Assembly (NCBI RefSeq): GCF_004323185.1
Contig: NZ_NAPS01000003.1
Span: 408,425-472,424 of the forward strand
From: Westiellopsis prolifica IICB1
GTDB lineage: Bacteria; Cyanobacteriota; Cyanobacteriia; Cyanobacteriales; Nostocaceae
Length of the DNA: 64,000 nucleotides
Reading direction: 5' to 3'
The notes beneath the pieces were generated by a model that searched no databases, was not told the origin of the DNA, and saw only the letters and a program-made list of their open reading frames with translations. Shown in pieces: positions 28,016 to 37,728 of this stretch. The first letter of the stretch is position 1; each line of letters opens with the position of its first letter. Both the position numbers and the translations under genes were made by a program.

Positions 28016-28197
28016 ACAAATATTTGATTAAGCTCATTCTTTTCTAGGTATGAGTTCATTGCAAATTTGCAATTGCAGGGTTCTAAGTTGATTTTGCTAA
28101 ACTCATTGTTTGCTATATATGAGTTCATTTTGAATATAAAACTGTAGAATCCTAATTTAGCTTGATCAAGCTTATTGTTTTCAGAGTGTAAGTTCAT
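27997..28197 (-). CDS. Small ORF with three degenerate 23-residue repeats
   Basis: A 66-codon frame in which three units begin MNLHSENN, MNSYIANN and MNSYLEKN, each about 23 residues (about 69 bases). It ends inside the start of the USP gene. The repetition may come from DNA-level tandem duplication rather than protein selection. No homologue is recognised and no ribosome-binding site is clear, so this is a weak gene call. Confidence 0.3.
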   Translation of the reverse strand: MNLHSENNKLDQAKLGFYSFIFKMNSYIANNEFSKINLEPCNCKFAMNSYLEKNELNQIFVCSKEF

Positions 28198-28294
28198 TCT
28201 TAGATCCTATAAGTAGGGTCAATCCAAAATCTAAAATCCAAAATTGTTTTATACGAGAAAGGGACACCCTATGGATATCCCATGCTCTCTCTAG

Positions 28295-31093
28295 CTAAAC
28301 TAAACTCTCAGCAGGTGATTGTGTTCCGTAGATTACGGAATCAACTACATAGAAAGACTTAGTTGTTGGTTCGTATGCCCAAGCAACATCTTCTGGGTCT
28401 TGGATTCTGCTCCACTCAATGAAACCAGGTCTAGAACGATGACGTGTTAGTGATTGCGGAGATAATCCTAAACGTTTTGCTAATTCACTTTGCTTTAGTT
28501 GTACTGTCTTATTTTCAGAAGGTTTTGCAGCCTTAACTGTGGTTGGTTGGCTCTTGACTTGAGAACCATTTACTCCGTTTAAAGTGATGGCAGCATTTTC
28601 CTGATAAACATTGCCATTGCTATTTTCGTAGTTACTATGTCCGTTTGCTCCATTTAGAGCGATCGCAGCATTTTCTTTATGACCATTGCTATTTTCAGAG
28701 TTGCTATGTCCGTTGGTATTAGCTAGCTTGTCTTTCACCTCAGATTGCAATTGAGAAGAAACAAGAACCTCTTCAACTTTCACATCATAGGTTGGTAAAA
28801 CTTGGTTAGATGTGGATGTGGGTTGATGCTGCTGAAGCCGATCTTCTTCTTGGGCTATTTCGGCAGCACTGAGTGTATGTCCTAATGGAGTGACATCACC
28901 CGGCCCCATGAGTGGACGCAGACCGTTGAGTTCTGCCAAAATAGCAGTACCATTATTAATGACGACTGCCAAAATTGGATCGAGAGCAAAGAAAATGCCT
29001 GAAAGTAGAGCGCCGAGGTTAGGAATTGCCACAATCGCTGTATTCTGCCAGATAATATCCATTGCTTGGCGAGCACATTTAATTGCCATGATTAAGCCGC
29101 GTAGGTCGTCTTCCATCAACACCACATCAGCGGTTTCTCGTGCAATATCTGTTGCACCCGCAAAGGAGATGGAAACATCGGCGTATGCTAAAGCTGCTGA
29201 GTCGTTGATGCCGTCTCCGCAGAAAGCAACGGTTTTACCACTGTCGTGCAATCCTTTGACGACTTCGACTTTTTTCTCTGGGAAAGCTTCTGCATAGATG
29301 TTATCAGGATTCATGCCCAAGTTGCCTGCGATCGCTCTGGCGACTCGTGTGACATCGCCGCTTAACATATAAGCATTGATGCCCATTTCCTTTAGTTCCT
29401 TGATCACTGCCTTACTTTCTTCCCGTGGTGGATCACTATAGCGAATCACACCTATAAGTTTGCCATCACCTGCCACATATACCAGAGATTGTCCTCCAGA
29501 CTTGGCATCTGGATAACAGCGATCATATTCATTTAGATCGACGTTTTCCTGAGTCATGAACCGGGGACTACCGACAATGATCTGCATTCCATCGATTTTT
29601 GCTGCTGCACCCAGACCAACTTTGTACTCCCACTCTTCACATTCCTTGAAAACAAGTCCCTTGTCTCTGGCATTGTGAACTATCGCTTCAGCAATGGGGT
29701 GAGTCAGCCCTTGTTCAGCAGTAGCAGCTAGACACAATACCTCATCCTTGGTGAAACGGTCATCCATGATATCAATGTCATTGACACCTGCATGTCCGAT
29801 GGTCAATGTTCCTGTCTTGTCAAAGACAACGGTGTCGATGGTTGCCAAGATTTCAATAGCTCGACCACTGCGGATGAGGACGCCATTACGAGCGGCGTAA
29901 GTAAGTACAGAGAGGATGGTTGTGGGGACGGAAACGCGAATGCCAGTACCAAAGTCTAGTGTCAACAGAGCAACAGCCCGATTCATATTGGCTGAAGCAA
30001 GTCCAACACCACCAGCAATTAACAAGGTAGGTAGCACAAACTGATTTGCCACCGTCGCCGCATAGTTTTCTACGCGGGTATCATGTACGGGAGCAGCTTG
30101 CATCAAGTTGACAATCACACCAGCACGGGTGTTGTTGCCAGTCCGCTCTGCCAATATCATCAAATTACCATCCACTAGCAGTGTTGAGGCAAACACCTCA
30201 TCACCTTCTCGACGAGCCACAGGAACCGATTCTCCAGTCAACTTACACTGGTCAAGAATACCAGTACCCGTCAAGATGATGCCGTCAACGGGAACCTGAT
30301 CGCCGGGGTACACCAGGACATGATCACCTGGTACCACATCTTTTGTGTCGATTTCTACTTCCTGACCATCGCGAATGACGATGGTGGTTTTATTCAAACA
30401 AGACATCAAGTCGAGATTTGCCCGTTCACTACCGCGAGCAGTCATATCCCGAACCGCTTCACCGCCTTCCACTAAACCCAACATAAACGAAGGTGCAAAG
30501 TAGTGTCCTTGGAGGGTATGTAAGGAGATTGCCAAACCATCAAGGAAATCAATAGTCAGTTGACGGTCTTGTTGAATTGCTTCCCATGCTCGTTTAAAGA
30601 CTGGCATGGCACCAATAAATACAACACCTGCAATCACAAAACTAGGGATTGGCAAGCCGGCCAGTGCTCCTACACTCAACACCAAACCAGCAATCGGAAA
30701 TCCTAATCGTTCTACAAAGTCAACCTCATTATCAGCTTTTTTCTCTTCATCTTCTCCTGTCCATCCAAGGGGAACTTCAACCTCAGATGCTCGTTGAATA
30801 GCAGTGAATAGCTTTTCTTGAACTATGGCAATGGCAGTTGCAGTTGATTGATGTTTGTAACCGACTATTAGGGAACTAGCTGGGGCGTTGATTTCGATTT
30901 CCGTCACAAATTCAATTGTGTCAAGAACGTACTTAAGTTTGTTGGTGTATTCTTCATCTTCATGTAGCCGAGGAATTCGGATGCGAAAACGTCCTGGTAT
31001 CCAATGCACAACCTGGTAATGGATATTTTCTGCCTGACTGGAGTGAGCCTCTACTGATATAACAAATCTATCCGCAACTGCTGTAACCGTCAT
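28295..31093 (-). CDS. P1B-like metal-transporting P-type ATPase with N-terminal HMA_2-like and C-terminal HTH-like domains
   Basis: A 932-residue protein with an aggag ribosome-binding site. Residues 25-80 form a metal-binding-like domain with VVHWIPGRFRIRIPRL. The actuator loop is LTGES near 286, the phosphorylation site is D425 (VFDKTGTLT), and the hinge is GDGINDSAALA. The usual CPC in the membrane motif is replaced by VSVPTT near 388, as in P1B-6-like ATPases. Residues about 790-866 are an Asn/Gly-rich linker with repeated NGHSN and ENAAI units, followed at about 870 by ELAKRLGLSPQSL and a Trp-rich end shared with the ATPase at 42823. Catalytic residues are intact, so it should pump a metal, possibly iron, by analogy with ferrosome FezB. 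Metal specificity is an inference. Confidence 0.85.
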   Translation of the reverse strand: MTVTAVADRFVISVEAHSSQAENIHYQVVHWIPGRFRIRIPRLHEDEEYTNKLKYVLDTIEFVTEIEINAPASSLIVGYKHQSTATAIAIVQEKLFTAIQRASEVEVPLGWTGEDEEKKADNEVDFVERLGFPIAGLVLSVGALAGLPIPSFVIAGVVFIGAMPVFKRAWEAIQQDRQLTIDFLDGLAISLHTLQGHYFAPSFMLGLVEGGEAVRDMTARGSERANLDLMSCLNKTTIVIRDGQEVEIDTKDVVPGDHVLVYPGDQVPVDGIILTGTGILDQCKLTGESVPVARREGDEVFASTLLVDGNLMILAERTGNNTRAGVIVNLMQAAPVHDTRVENYAATVANQFVLPTLLIAGGVGLASANMNRAVALLTLDFGTGIRVSVPTTILSVLTYAARNGVLIRSGRAIEILATIDTVVFDKTGTLTIGHAGVNDIDIMDDRFTKDEVLCLAATAEQGLTHPIAEAIVHNARDKGLVFKECEEWEYKVGLGAAAKIDGMQIIVGSPRFMTQENVDLNEYDRCYPDAKSGGQSLVYVAGDGKLIGVIRYSDPPREESKAVIKELKEMGINAYMLSGDVTRVARAIAGNLGMNPDNIYAEAFPEKKVEVVKGLHDSGKTVAFCGDGINDSAALAYADVSISFAGATDIARETADVVLMEDDLRGLIMAIKCARQAMDIIWQNTAIVAIPNLGALLSGIFFALDPILAVVINNGTAILAELNGLRPLMGPGDVTPLGHTLSAAEIAQEEDRLQQHQPTSTSNQVLPTYDVKVEEVLVSSQLQSEVKDKLANTNGHSNSENSNGHKENAAIALNGANGHSNYENSNGNVYQENAAITLNGVNGSQVKSQPTTVKAAKPSENKTVQLKQSELAKRLGLSPQSLTRHRSRPGFIEWSRIQDPEDVAWAYEPTTKSFYVVDSVIYGTQSPAESLV

Positions 31094-32208
31094 AAAGCAC
31101 TCCTAAATTGAGTTGTTGTCCGAGGTACAAATTTTAAGACAATAACTTGCTGTACATTTTTGCAAGTCTTTATAGCTTGTACCTACATATTCAGGAACCT
31201 TGAATTAGTTTCCTGAATAATCATGAATACATCAAAGTTTGGTGGGATTTTTAACCAAGCTTTGAACTATTAACTATTGAAAAATTTAAGTCATTTTTTA
31301 ATTTAATTGACGTTTTTATTTTACGATAAAAGAAGTTGATGACTCTTTATAGTTAGACAATCATCTAATTACCAAAACCTAAGCAATATAGAAGTTTTAG
31401 CAACCTTCCTTTTTTGAGACGAGTTAAACAGTCGTCTCAGTAGTGAACCAACCATTTCACAAGAAATGATTTACGCGTAGAAGTGTGATGTGTGTTTCTA
31501 CTTTTTAGATTATCTCTCATTAAATAAGAGTTTACATAAAAAATCAAATATAAAGATAGGAAGTTTTGTTAACTTTATTTTAAGTAATTCATCGATTTTA
31601 AAAGAAAATTTAAATTTAACACATTATGCTATGAATTAGTATAGTTTTTCTTATACAAGAAATTTGATTCCATATAGTAGTTATAGAAAGCATTAGAAAC
31701 TATTTGCTGAGATTAGCAGATAAATGCTGGCAAAAATAGATTATTTCAAGATAAATATACTAATTTCTGAAAATATAATGATTTTTAAGATTTTTGTTCA
31801 TACATAGTCGTAGGAAGGCAAGTTTTTCTGCACCTATAGTGTAATATTTCTCTTGCATAACTATTATTTTTTCTTATGCTCCAAGCGCTAAGTAGATCTC
31901 ATATCTTGCAGCTAATACCAATTCCCAAAATGATTGATATAGATTGATAGAAGTCGGGTACAGACAGCAAGTGTCAATTCGATTTTCCAAAATCTAAAAT
32001 GGTATAACTGGGTAAACACATAAAAAGCTAATAAAGAGCGCAAAATATTACAGTAGTTGAAAAAGTGTGATTAAATATATGTTTGTAGCTAAATAGACTA
32101 AGTAATTTATTTTTAATATTTATTTAGTTATAACCTTGCACTTACTTGATGTAAAAAGAGTTTAACCCCTTATCTGGATTACCTTACACTTTTATTCAGC
32201 AAGCCCTA
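31094..32208. other. Long AT-rich intergenic stretch without a gene
   Basis: About 1.1 kb of low-GC sequence. I see one hairpin (31415-31439, tgagacga/tcgtctca) and a repeat-like stretch near 31910-31980 (taataccaattcccaaaat ... ccaaaatctaaaatggtata). The side next to 31093 should hold the promoter of the ATPase. No ORF with a credible start was found. Confidence 0.5.
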
Positions 32209-32312
32209 TATAGCATTCCTAAATCATTTGTGAAAGACAAGATTCCCGACTTCTTGGAAGAAGTCGAGGATCTGGGCTTTGCGATTCTCACAAATTAAAT
32301 AGGATTGCTATA
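32209..32312. repeat. MITE-like element, family C, copy 1 (uninterrupted)
   Basis: Ends tatagcattcctaaatca and attaaataggattgctata, with a central stem ccgacttcttgg/aagaagtcgagg followed by atctggg. The intact counterpart of the interrupted element at 37251-37504. Confidence 0.75.
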
Positions 32313-32353
32313 AATAAATAGCTATGGTTCCGAAAACATGTGAATTGATGATA

Positions 32354-32593
32354 TTAGAATAAAAATTGCCTCATCAAAGTTAATATATTTTTGTCAATAT
32401 ATGCTTCGACTTCTTGGTAGGTAAAGCTATAACCCAGTTCAGTTCCTAACTGCACTGCTATGCTCACAAGACTGGCTTGGTCTGTCGCTACTCTTAAACG
32501 CTCTTTTAGGGAAGAATCTTGAAGAACTAGTTGATGAAATTGTTTTAGTTGATGGAATTGTTTTACTTGTTGTGGCGACACGTTGATCCTCAC
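32354..32593 (-). CDS. Nif11-like domain small protein
   Basis: A 79-residue protein whose residues 20-70 (FHQLVLQDSSLKERL ... LGTELGYSFTYQEVEAYI) fit the Nif11 family. It has a duplicated KQFHQL near the N-terminus. Nif11 domains occur both in small proteins of nitrogen-fixing cyanobacteria and as leader regions of ribosomal peptides. There is no Gly-Gly cleavage site or Cys-rich core here and no modifying enzyme nearby, so a precursor role is unlikely. Function unknown. Confidence 0.65.
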   Translation of the reverse strand: MRINVSPQQVKQFHQLKQFHQLVLQDSSLKERLRVATDQASLVSIAVQLGTELGYSFTYQEVEAYIDKNILTLMRQFLF

Positions 32594-32888
32594 TTTTCTC
32601 TATTGAAAAACAGAAAATACAAGTTCATCATCCTTTGATTTAAGCTTAGGTAAACAGATGATCAACCTTAAAAAATCAATATCTAAGTTGCATGAATATA
32701 TATTTCGATAACTTAGATATTGTTTATGTAAAGATACAAACTACTAAATAGGTTAATTGCTAGACAAAAATTGAAAATGTACAAAAGAAAACCAACCATT
32801 TAGCTGCTTCTGCAACTGATTTCTGAAAACTTGAGTTTTACAGTTTTACTCTCAATTTTTCTTATATCATAAATTAAGGATAAATAAC

Positions 32889-32994
32889 TATAGCAATCCG
32901 ATTTGATGTGGTGAACTTACTCGTGAAGATAGGGGATTAGGGATCGGGAAGAAGTGTACTAAGTTTTTTGCAAACATCAAATCGGAGTCCTATA
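32889..32994. repeat. MITE-like element, family E, copy 1
   Basis: Ends tatagcaatccgatttga and tcaaatcggagtcctata; internal tactcgtgaagat and gaagaagtgtact are shared with the copy at 37022-37150. It occupies much of the gap 32594-33012; nothing else is seen in that gap. Confidence 0.75.
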
Positions 32995-33012
32995 TATTGA
33001 ATCATTAATGAT

Positions 33013-34314
33013 TTAGATTGTAAAACAGGCTACTCGAAAACCAATACCACTACCTGAATGGTCTGCTTGATCCCAGTGGCGTTGGGCTGAACGACAAAGG
33101 GCAGGAAGACAATACCACGCTCCACCTCGCAATACACGACAGTTATTAAACTTATTCAACTCCCAAATACTGCCATCAGAAGGTGCATCTTGATAGTTTT
33201 CATGCCAAGAATCAGCACACCATTCCCAGACATTGCCGTGTAAGTCAGATAGTCCAAAAGCATTGGCTATTTGAAAATACCCAACAGGGGTAGTCTGTTG
33301 GCGGTATGGCCCTTCTGTTTCAGAACCGTAAGTATAGCTACCGTCATAATTAGCGAGGTTAGAGCTTATGGTTTCACCAAAGTGGAAAGGAGTGGTTGTT
33401 CCAGCACGACAGGCGAATTCCCATTCTGCTTCACTTGGTAGTCGATAATTATGCCCTGTGAGTTGGGAAAGCCTTGCACAAAACTCAACGGCATCATACC
33501 AGCAGACTTTCTCGACAGGAGTATCTGGATGTTTGAAATTCGAGGGATCTGGATTGAGGTATCTGTTGATTTGGGGAAGTTGGGAAATTATTTGCCACTG
33601 GGCTTGAGTGATAGGAAATCTGCTTATATGGAAAGGTTGAAGGGCAACTGGATGTTGGGGTTCTTCATTGCTCTCTCGACCTAATTCATCCTCAGGAGAT
33701 CCCATCAAAAATGTTCCTCCTGGGATGTAAACCATGTCCAAAAAGACGCTATTTTTAAGATGTTCTTGAAAATATTGTGCCTTGTTGATAGAGCAGTTGA
33801 TTGGTCGTCCCAAGTTGTTTAAGGTCACAACTTCAAAGCTAAACTCTTGTAATTTGACTGATGAAGAAACTTTCTGTAATTGGAAGTGGGGTACTATTGT
33901 GTGTTTGTGCTTGCGCTCTTGTTTAATGCTATCTAGTTCAGTTCGCAGTTGGGCCATCTGTTGAGTCGATTGCTGCAACTGCTCCTGCAATAGTGTAAGT
34001 TTGGCTTCTTGTTTGTGCAAGGCTTCAGTAAGAGCAGCTCGTTCTTGATAGCTTTGTTCAAACTGCAAACGAATTTTTGATGCATGTTGATTTGTTTGCT
34101 CAAGCTGGATCTGTGCTTGCTTTAATCGTTCTTGGGCTAACTTAAAGGCTGTCCATATTTGTTTTGCCCAAGCCAATCTAGTGTTTTCTTTTTGGACTAT
34201 TTCTGGAATCCACCCCATAGGAAATGGATAAGATGGCAGATTCCAATTACAGCAAGGACAGTAATCGTCCTTGTTTTGAATGTACTTGCTTTGGCAGATG
34301 GGGCAGCGAGGCAT
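33013..34314 (-). CDS. Zinc-ribbon, coiled-coil, formylglycine-generating-enzyme-like (SUMF1) domain protein
   Basis: About 433 residues from the ATG at 34314 (ribosome-binding aaagagg). The N-terminus has a zinc ribbon (CPICQSKY ... CPCC). Residues about 45-140 are a Gln/Glu-rich coiled coil. From about 190 there is a full sulfatase-modifying-factor domain (DMVYIPGGTFLMGSPEDE, YRLPSEAEWEFACRAGT, FGLSDLHGNVWEWCADSW, RVLRGGAWYCLPALCRSAQR). In cyanobacteria such domains are often ligand-binding or protein-modifying modules rather than true formylglycine enzymes. The paired-Cys catalytic arrangement of FGE is not clearly present. The target is unknown; an internal zinc ribbon suggests protein or nucleic acid contacts. 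Confidence 0.8.
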   Translation of the reverse strand: MPRCPICQSKYIQNKDDYCPCCNWNLPSYPFPMGWIPEIVQKENTRLAWAKQIWTAFKLAQERLKQAQIQLEQTNQHASKIRLQFEQSYQERAALTEALHKQEAKLTLLQEQLQQSTQQMAQLRTELDSIKQERKHKHTIVPHFQLQKVSSSVKLQEFSFEVVTLNNLGRPINCSINKAQYFQEHLKNSVFLDMVYIPGGTFLMGSPEDELGRESNEEPQHPVALQPFHISRFPITQAQWQIISQLPQINRYLNPDPSNFKHPDTPVEKVCWYDAVEFCARLSQLTGHNYRLPSEAEWEFACRAGTTTPFHFGETISSNLANYDGSYTYGSETEGPYRQQTTPVGYFQIANAFGLSDLHGNVWEWCADSWHENYQDAPSDGSIWELNKFNNCRVLRGGAWYCLPALCRSAQRHWDQADHSGSGIGFRVACFTI

Positions 34315-34537
34315 GATGATCACCTCTTTACCTGAATTAAATTTTGACGGTGCTCTGAAATCTAAAATTGATTGACTTGCTTATACCATTTCTATATTTA
34401 AGTTGAGCTTAATTCTATTCCCCTGTAGTCCTCTCGATGTTTTGGGAAGACACCTGAGGTCGGGGTAATTATTAAGTACATCGTTACAATGAGTTGGTAT
34501 TAAGAGTCGATATTACGATTGTCACATATTTTATGTG

Positions 34538-36835
34538 TTAAGTAGGCAATAAATCATAAATAGTGGTTGTCTTTTTTTTGGTGTTGCTGGAAGTACTGAC
34601 TTCGTTAGAATTAGCAAACGTAGAGATTGAGGATTCGTCTACCATATATGAGTTGGGATCTGTGTCTGGCTCAAACAGAGGTCGGAAGCTGTTTAGTTCT
34701 GCTAGTAAGGCTGAACCATTGCTGATAATTACTCCTAACACTGGATCTAGAGCGAATAAAACTCCTGCGAGGACAACGCTAATATTAGGAATTGCAGCGA
34801 TCGCTGTATTCTGATAAATAATTTCCATTGCCCGTTTAGCAATGGCAATGGCATGGGTGATGCCTCGCAGATCGTTATCCAAAAGGATGACATCAGCGGT
34901 TTCTCGAGCAATATCACTACCTTCCAGAAAAGATATTGAGACATCGGCATGAGCAAGGGCAGCAGCATCATTAATACCTTCACCAACAAATGCCACCCTC
35001 CGCTCTCTGTCTTTTAAGCTACAGATAACTTCAACTTTTTTGTCAGGGAATACTTCGGCATAAGTGTGATCCTGGCTGATGCCTAATTGAGTGCCGACAT
35101 GATTTGCTACACGTTGATTATCTCCTGTTAACATGTAAGTTGTCATACCCTGAGATTGTAAAGATTTAACAACTTTTGTGCTTTCTAAACGCAGAGGATC
35201 GGTAAACAAAATAGCCCCCAGTAGTTGATTATTCTTAGCCACATAAACAACAGAGTAAGTGCTTGTTTTCAAGCTTGGATATTTTTTGTGGATGGCATCT
35301 AAATTAATACCTTCTTGTTGTAGGAGCAATTCGCTACCCACTAAAACCTTTGTATCCTCGATCAGGGCAACAATCCCTAACCCAATACGATAGTCTTTGA
35401 TAGTAGAAGCTTTAATTTCAACTCCATTTTCTTCAGCGCAGCGAATAATGGCATCAGCAACGGGGTGGGAATTACCTTGTTCGGCAGAAGCGGCAAGCGC
35501 TAGAATTTCCTGGGATGAATTTTGCTCCTGTGCAGTTTCAATCGCCACGACTGCTGCATTTCCTTGAGTTAAGGTTCCAGTTTTGTCAAAAACAACGGTA
35601 TCTAGCCGTGCTAGCATTTCCAAAGCTCGACCACTGCGGATGTAAATTCCGTGACGAGCAGCATAGGTGACGGCTGCAAGTGCAGTTGTGGGAACTGCAA
35701 TCCGAATGGCGTGTCCAAAGTCAAGGTGGAGGGGAGCAAGCGCTCGTGATACATCTTGTGTAAAGGCAAAAATGGCTCCACTTAATAATAGGGTAGGTGC
35801 AATTAGGGCATTGGCAATTTTAGAGGCGTAATCTTCCACGCGAGTATCATGTACTGGTGCAGATTGCATCAGCTGCACTGCTAGGCCGAGGCGAGTATTC
35901 TTGCCAGTGCGTTTTGTGAGGACACAAATTTTACCTTGTAATACTAGGGTTGAAGCATGTACGACTTGTCCCTCTGAGCGAGAAACTAGCTTAGATTCAC
36001 CCGTTAACTTATGTTCATCGATCAGAGCATTACCCCTAAAGACTCGGCCACTGACGGGAATTGTCTCACCTGCATAAACAACAATGCGATCGCCTTTTTT
36101 CACCTCATTTAATTGAATACGTTCCTCTTGTCCATTCCGTTCTATCCTGACGTACTTATCTACTCCTTGCAGCAAATCTAACATTTGTTGTTCATTGGCA
36201 CGGGCAGTAGCATCTCTGAGTACATCTCCTGACTCTATGAGGCTGACCATTAATGCCGGACCGACAAAGTCACCTTTGATTGTATAAAAACTCATCCAGA
36301 GGATATCCAGAATATCCGCATCTAAACGACGCTCCTTAAGCATCATTTCGAGTGTTCGATTAATAAACGGAATTGCTGCAACAGCTACCACTCCTGCTAA
36401 AAGTAAAGGTGGAACAGGCAGGAGTTGCTGGGCCAGGAGTGCTAATCCCAAACTAAAGATAGGCATCCCAACTCTCTCTACTACCCATTCGATTGCTGAT
36501 TTTAATTCTGTTTTAGTCTGTGTAATTGTTGACGAAGTTTCAGCTAATGCTGCCTGCTGAATAATTGTCAGGAGGCTTTCTTGAATTGTAGTGCTAGAAA
36601 CGAGGTTTTCTTGATAGTGGATGATTAATGATTCTGCTGCTGGATTGATGCGAACATTAATGATGAAGTCAAAGGACTCAATCAACCAACTTAGTTGGTT
36701 GGCATATTGTAGATCATGAGATAATCGAGGAATTTTAATCCGGAAGCGACCGCTAGTAGTATGGATGATTTGGTAATCTATTTCTCCAATCTGCTTCTCT
36801 AAAGAAAGAGATTCTGTTTCTGTAACTAATTTCAT
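34538..36835 (-). CDS. P1B-like metal-transporting P-type ATPase with N-terminal HMA_2-like domain
   Basis: A 765-residue paralogue of the ATPase at 28295. The N-terminal domain has IIHTTSGRFRIKIPRLS. It carries [16 protein letters not shown] and a membrane motif IAVPTT in place of CPC. The hinge reads GEGINDAAALA, so the first Asp of the canonical GDGxxND, which helps bind Mg2+, is Glu. It lacks the C-terminal HTH-like domain found in the other two. It is probably an active or slowed metal pump. It is separated from the other two by a FGE-like gene, a Nif11-like gene and repeat-rich spacers, so it may have its own promoter. Confidence 0.85.
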   Translation of the reverse strand: MKLVTETESLSLEKQIGEIDYQIIHTTSGRFRIKIPRLSHDLQYANQLSWLIESFDFIINVRINPAAESLIIHYQENLVSSTTIQESLLTIIQQAALAETSSTITQTKTELKSAIEWVVERVGMPIFSLGLALLAQQLLPVPPLLLAGVVAVAAIPFINRTLEMMLKERRLDADILDILWMSFYTIKGDFVGPALMVSLIESGDVLRDATARANEQQMLDLLQGVDKYVRIERNGQEERIQLNEVKKGDRIVVYAGETIPVSGRVFRGNALIDEHKLTGESKLVSRSEGQVVHASTLVLQGKICVLTKRTGKNTRLGLAVQLMQSAPVHDTRVEDYASKIANALIAPTLLLSGAIFAFTQDVSRALAPLHLDFGHAIRIAVPTTALAAVTYAARHGIYIRSGRALEMLARLDTVVFDKTGTLTQGNAAVVAIETAQEQNSSQEILALAASAEQGNSHPVADAIIRCAEENGVEIKASTIKDYRIGLGIVALIEDTKVLVGSELLLQQEGINLDAIHKKYPSLKTSTYSVVYVAKNNQLLGAILFTDPLRLESTKVVKSLQSQGMTTYMLTGDNQRVANHVGTQLGISQDHTYAEVFPDKKVEVICSLKDRERRVAFVGEGINDAAALAHADVSISFLEGSDIARETADVILLDNDLRGITHAIAIAKRAMEIIYQNTAIAAIPNISVVLAGVLFALDPVLGVIISNGSALLAELNSFRPLFEPDTDPNSYMVDESSISTFANSNEVSTSSNTKKKTTTIYDLLPT

Positions 36836-37021
36836 ATTGTTCTACCCTTGATATGAATCGGGTTTAAAGAATTTTAATAAATTTACTAACATCTTGGCAG
36901 AAGTAGCCTTTTGTTACAACTATCTTAGGAACGATTGCTTCCTGATTGAGTCTCAAATTACCGATTAAATATATAAGTTTTACTGAGTTTCAACAATTAG
37001 TGTTTAGTAACACAGCAGAAC

Positions 37022-37150
37022 TATAGCAATCTGATTTGATTTGGTGAACCTACTCGTGAAGATGGGAATCGGGGATTAGGGGCCAAGGGGCAATGGAGAT
37101 GGGGGAAGAAGTGTACTGAGTTTTTTCAAAAATCAAATAGGAAGCCGATA
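37022..37150. repeat. MITE-like element, family E, copy 2
   Basis: Ends tatagcaatctgatttga and tcaaataggaagccgata. It shares tactcgtgaagat and gggaagaagtgtact with copy 1 at 32889, and is longer through an insertion of a G-rich stretch. Confidence 0.75.
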
Positions 37151-37250
37151 TATTAGACATCTCATTTGTATCTTAAGAGAGATAGAAATATTACAAATAT
37201 CTACCAATGAGAGTATATTATTTTTGAATGAATTATATTTAAATAGATTA

Positions 37251-37504
37251 TATAGCAATCCTAAATCATTCGTGAGAGGCAAGATCCCCGACTTCTTTGA
37301 GGATACAGCTGGCGAATCAGGGGTGACACCCCTCATCGACGATTTTTCGTCATTCCACCAGATGTAGAGACGCGCCATGGCGCGTCTCTACAACCAATTT
37401 GTGGGCGAACGAGGGGTTTGACCCCCTATTCGCCAGCTGCATCCTCAAAGAAGTCGGGGATCTGGGATTCCGTATTTTCTCACAACTCAATTAGGATTGC
37501 TATA
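37251..37504. repeat. Family C element interrupted by a palindromic element that holds a third palindrome
   Basis: The outer ends, tatagcaatcctaaatca and attaggattgctata, match family C. The centre is split by an inverted repeat with arms ggatacagctggcgaat and attcgccagctgcatcc, and inside that lies the 30-base perfect palindrome (37363-37392) also found at 16296-16325. The whole could fold into one long hairpin. Confidence 0.8.
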
Positions 37505-37548
37505 GTATAAAAACTAGTTCTTCAGTACGTAATATGCCAAATTGTTAG

Positions 37549-37728
37549 TTAACGCTCTTCCATCACTTTGCTGGGAGAAAAATCAAGCCCAATTTTTAAA
37601 CTTTAGATGGGACAAGGGTTTGAGAGTTTATTTTCTAACTAAATGGCTGAAATTAATGTTTTTGGTAAAAGTCTTGTACCACAAGGGTTTTAAATTATCC
37701 TCTCATGAGAGTGATGGAAGAGCGTTAA
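37549..37728. repeat. MITE-like element, family F, 180 bp with perfect 19-bp ends
   Basis: The terminal inverted repeats ttaacgctcttccatcact and agtgatggaagagcgttaa are perfect over 19 bases. The inside has no transposase frame. It sits in the 36836-38223 gap; 37729-38223 has no other recognisable feature apart from a HIP1 site. Confidence 0.8.

Noticed and set aside
32354-32593. Nif11-type ribosomal peptide precursor
   Set aside because: No core region, no double-Gly site and no modifying enzyme in the neighbourhood.
33013-34314. True formylglycine-generating enzyme for a sulfatase
   Set aside because: No sulfatase gene nearby and the paired active-site cysteines are not clearly present; only the SUMF1-type fold is claimed.
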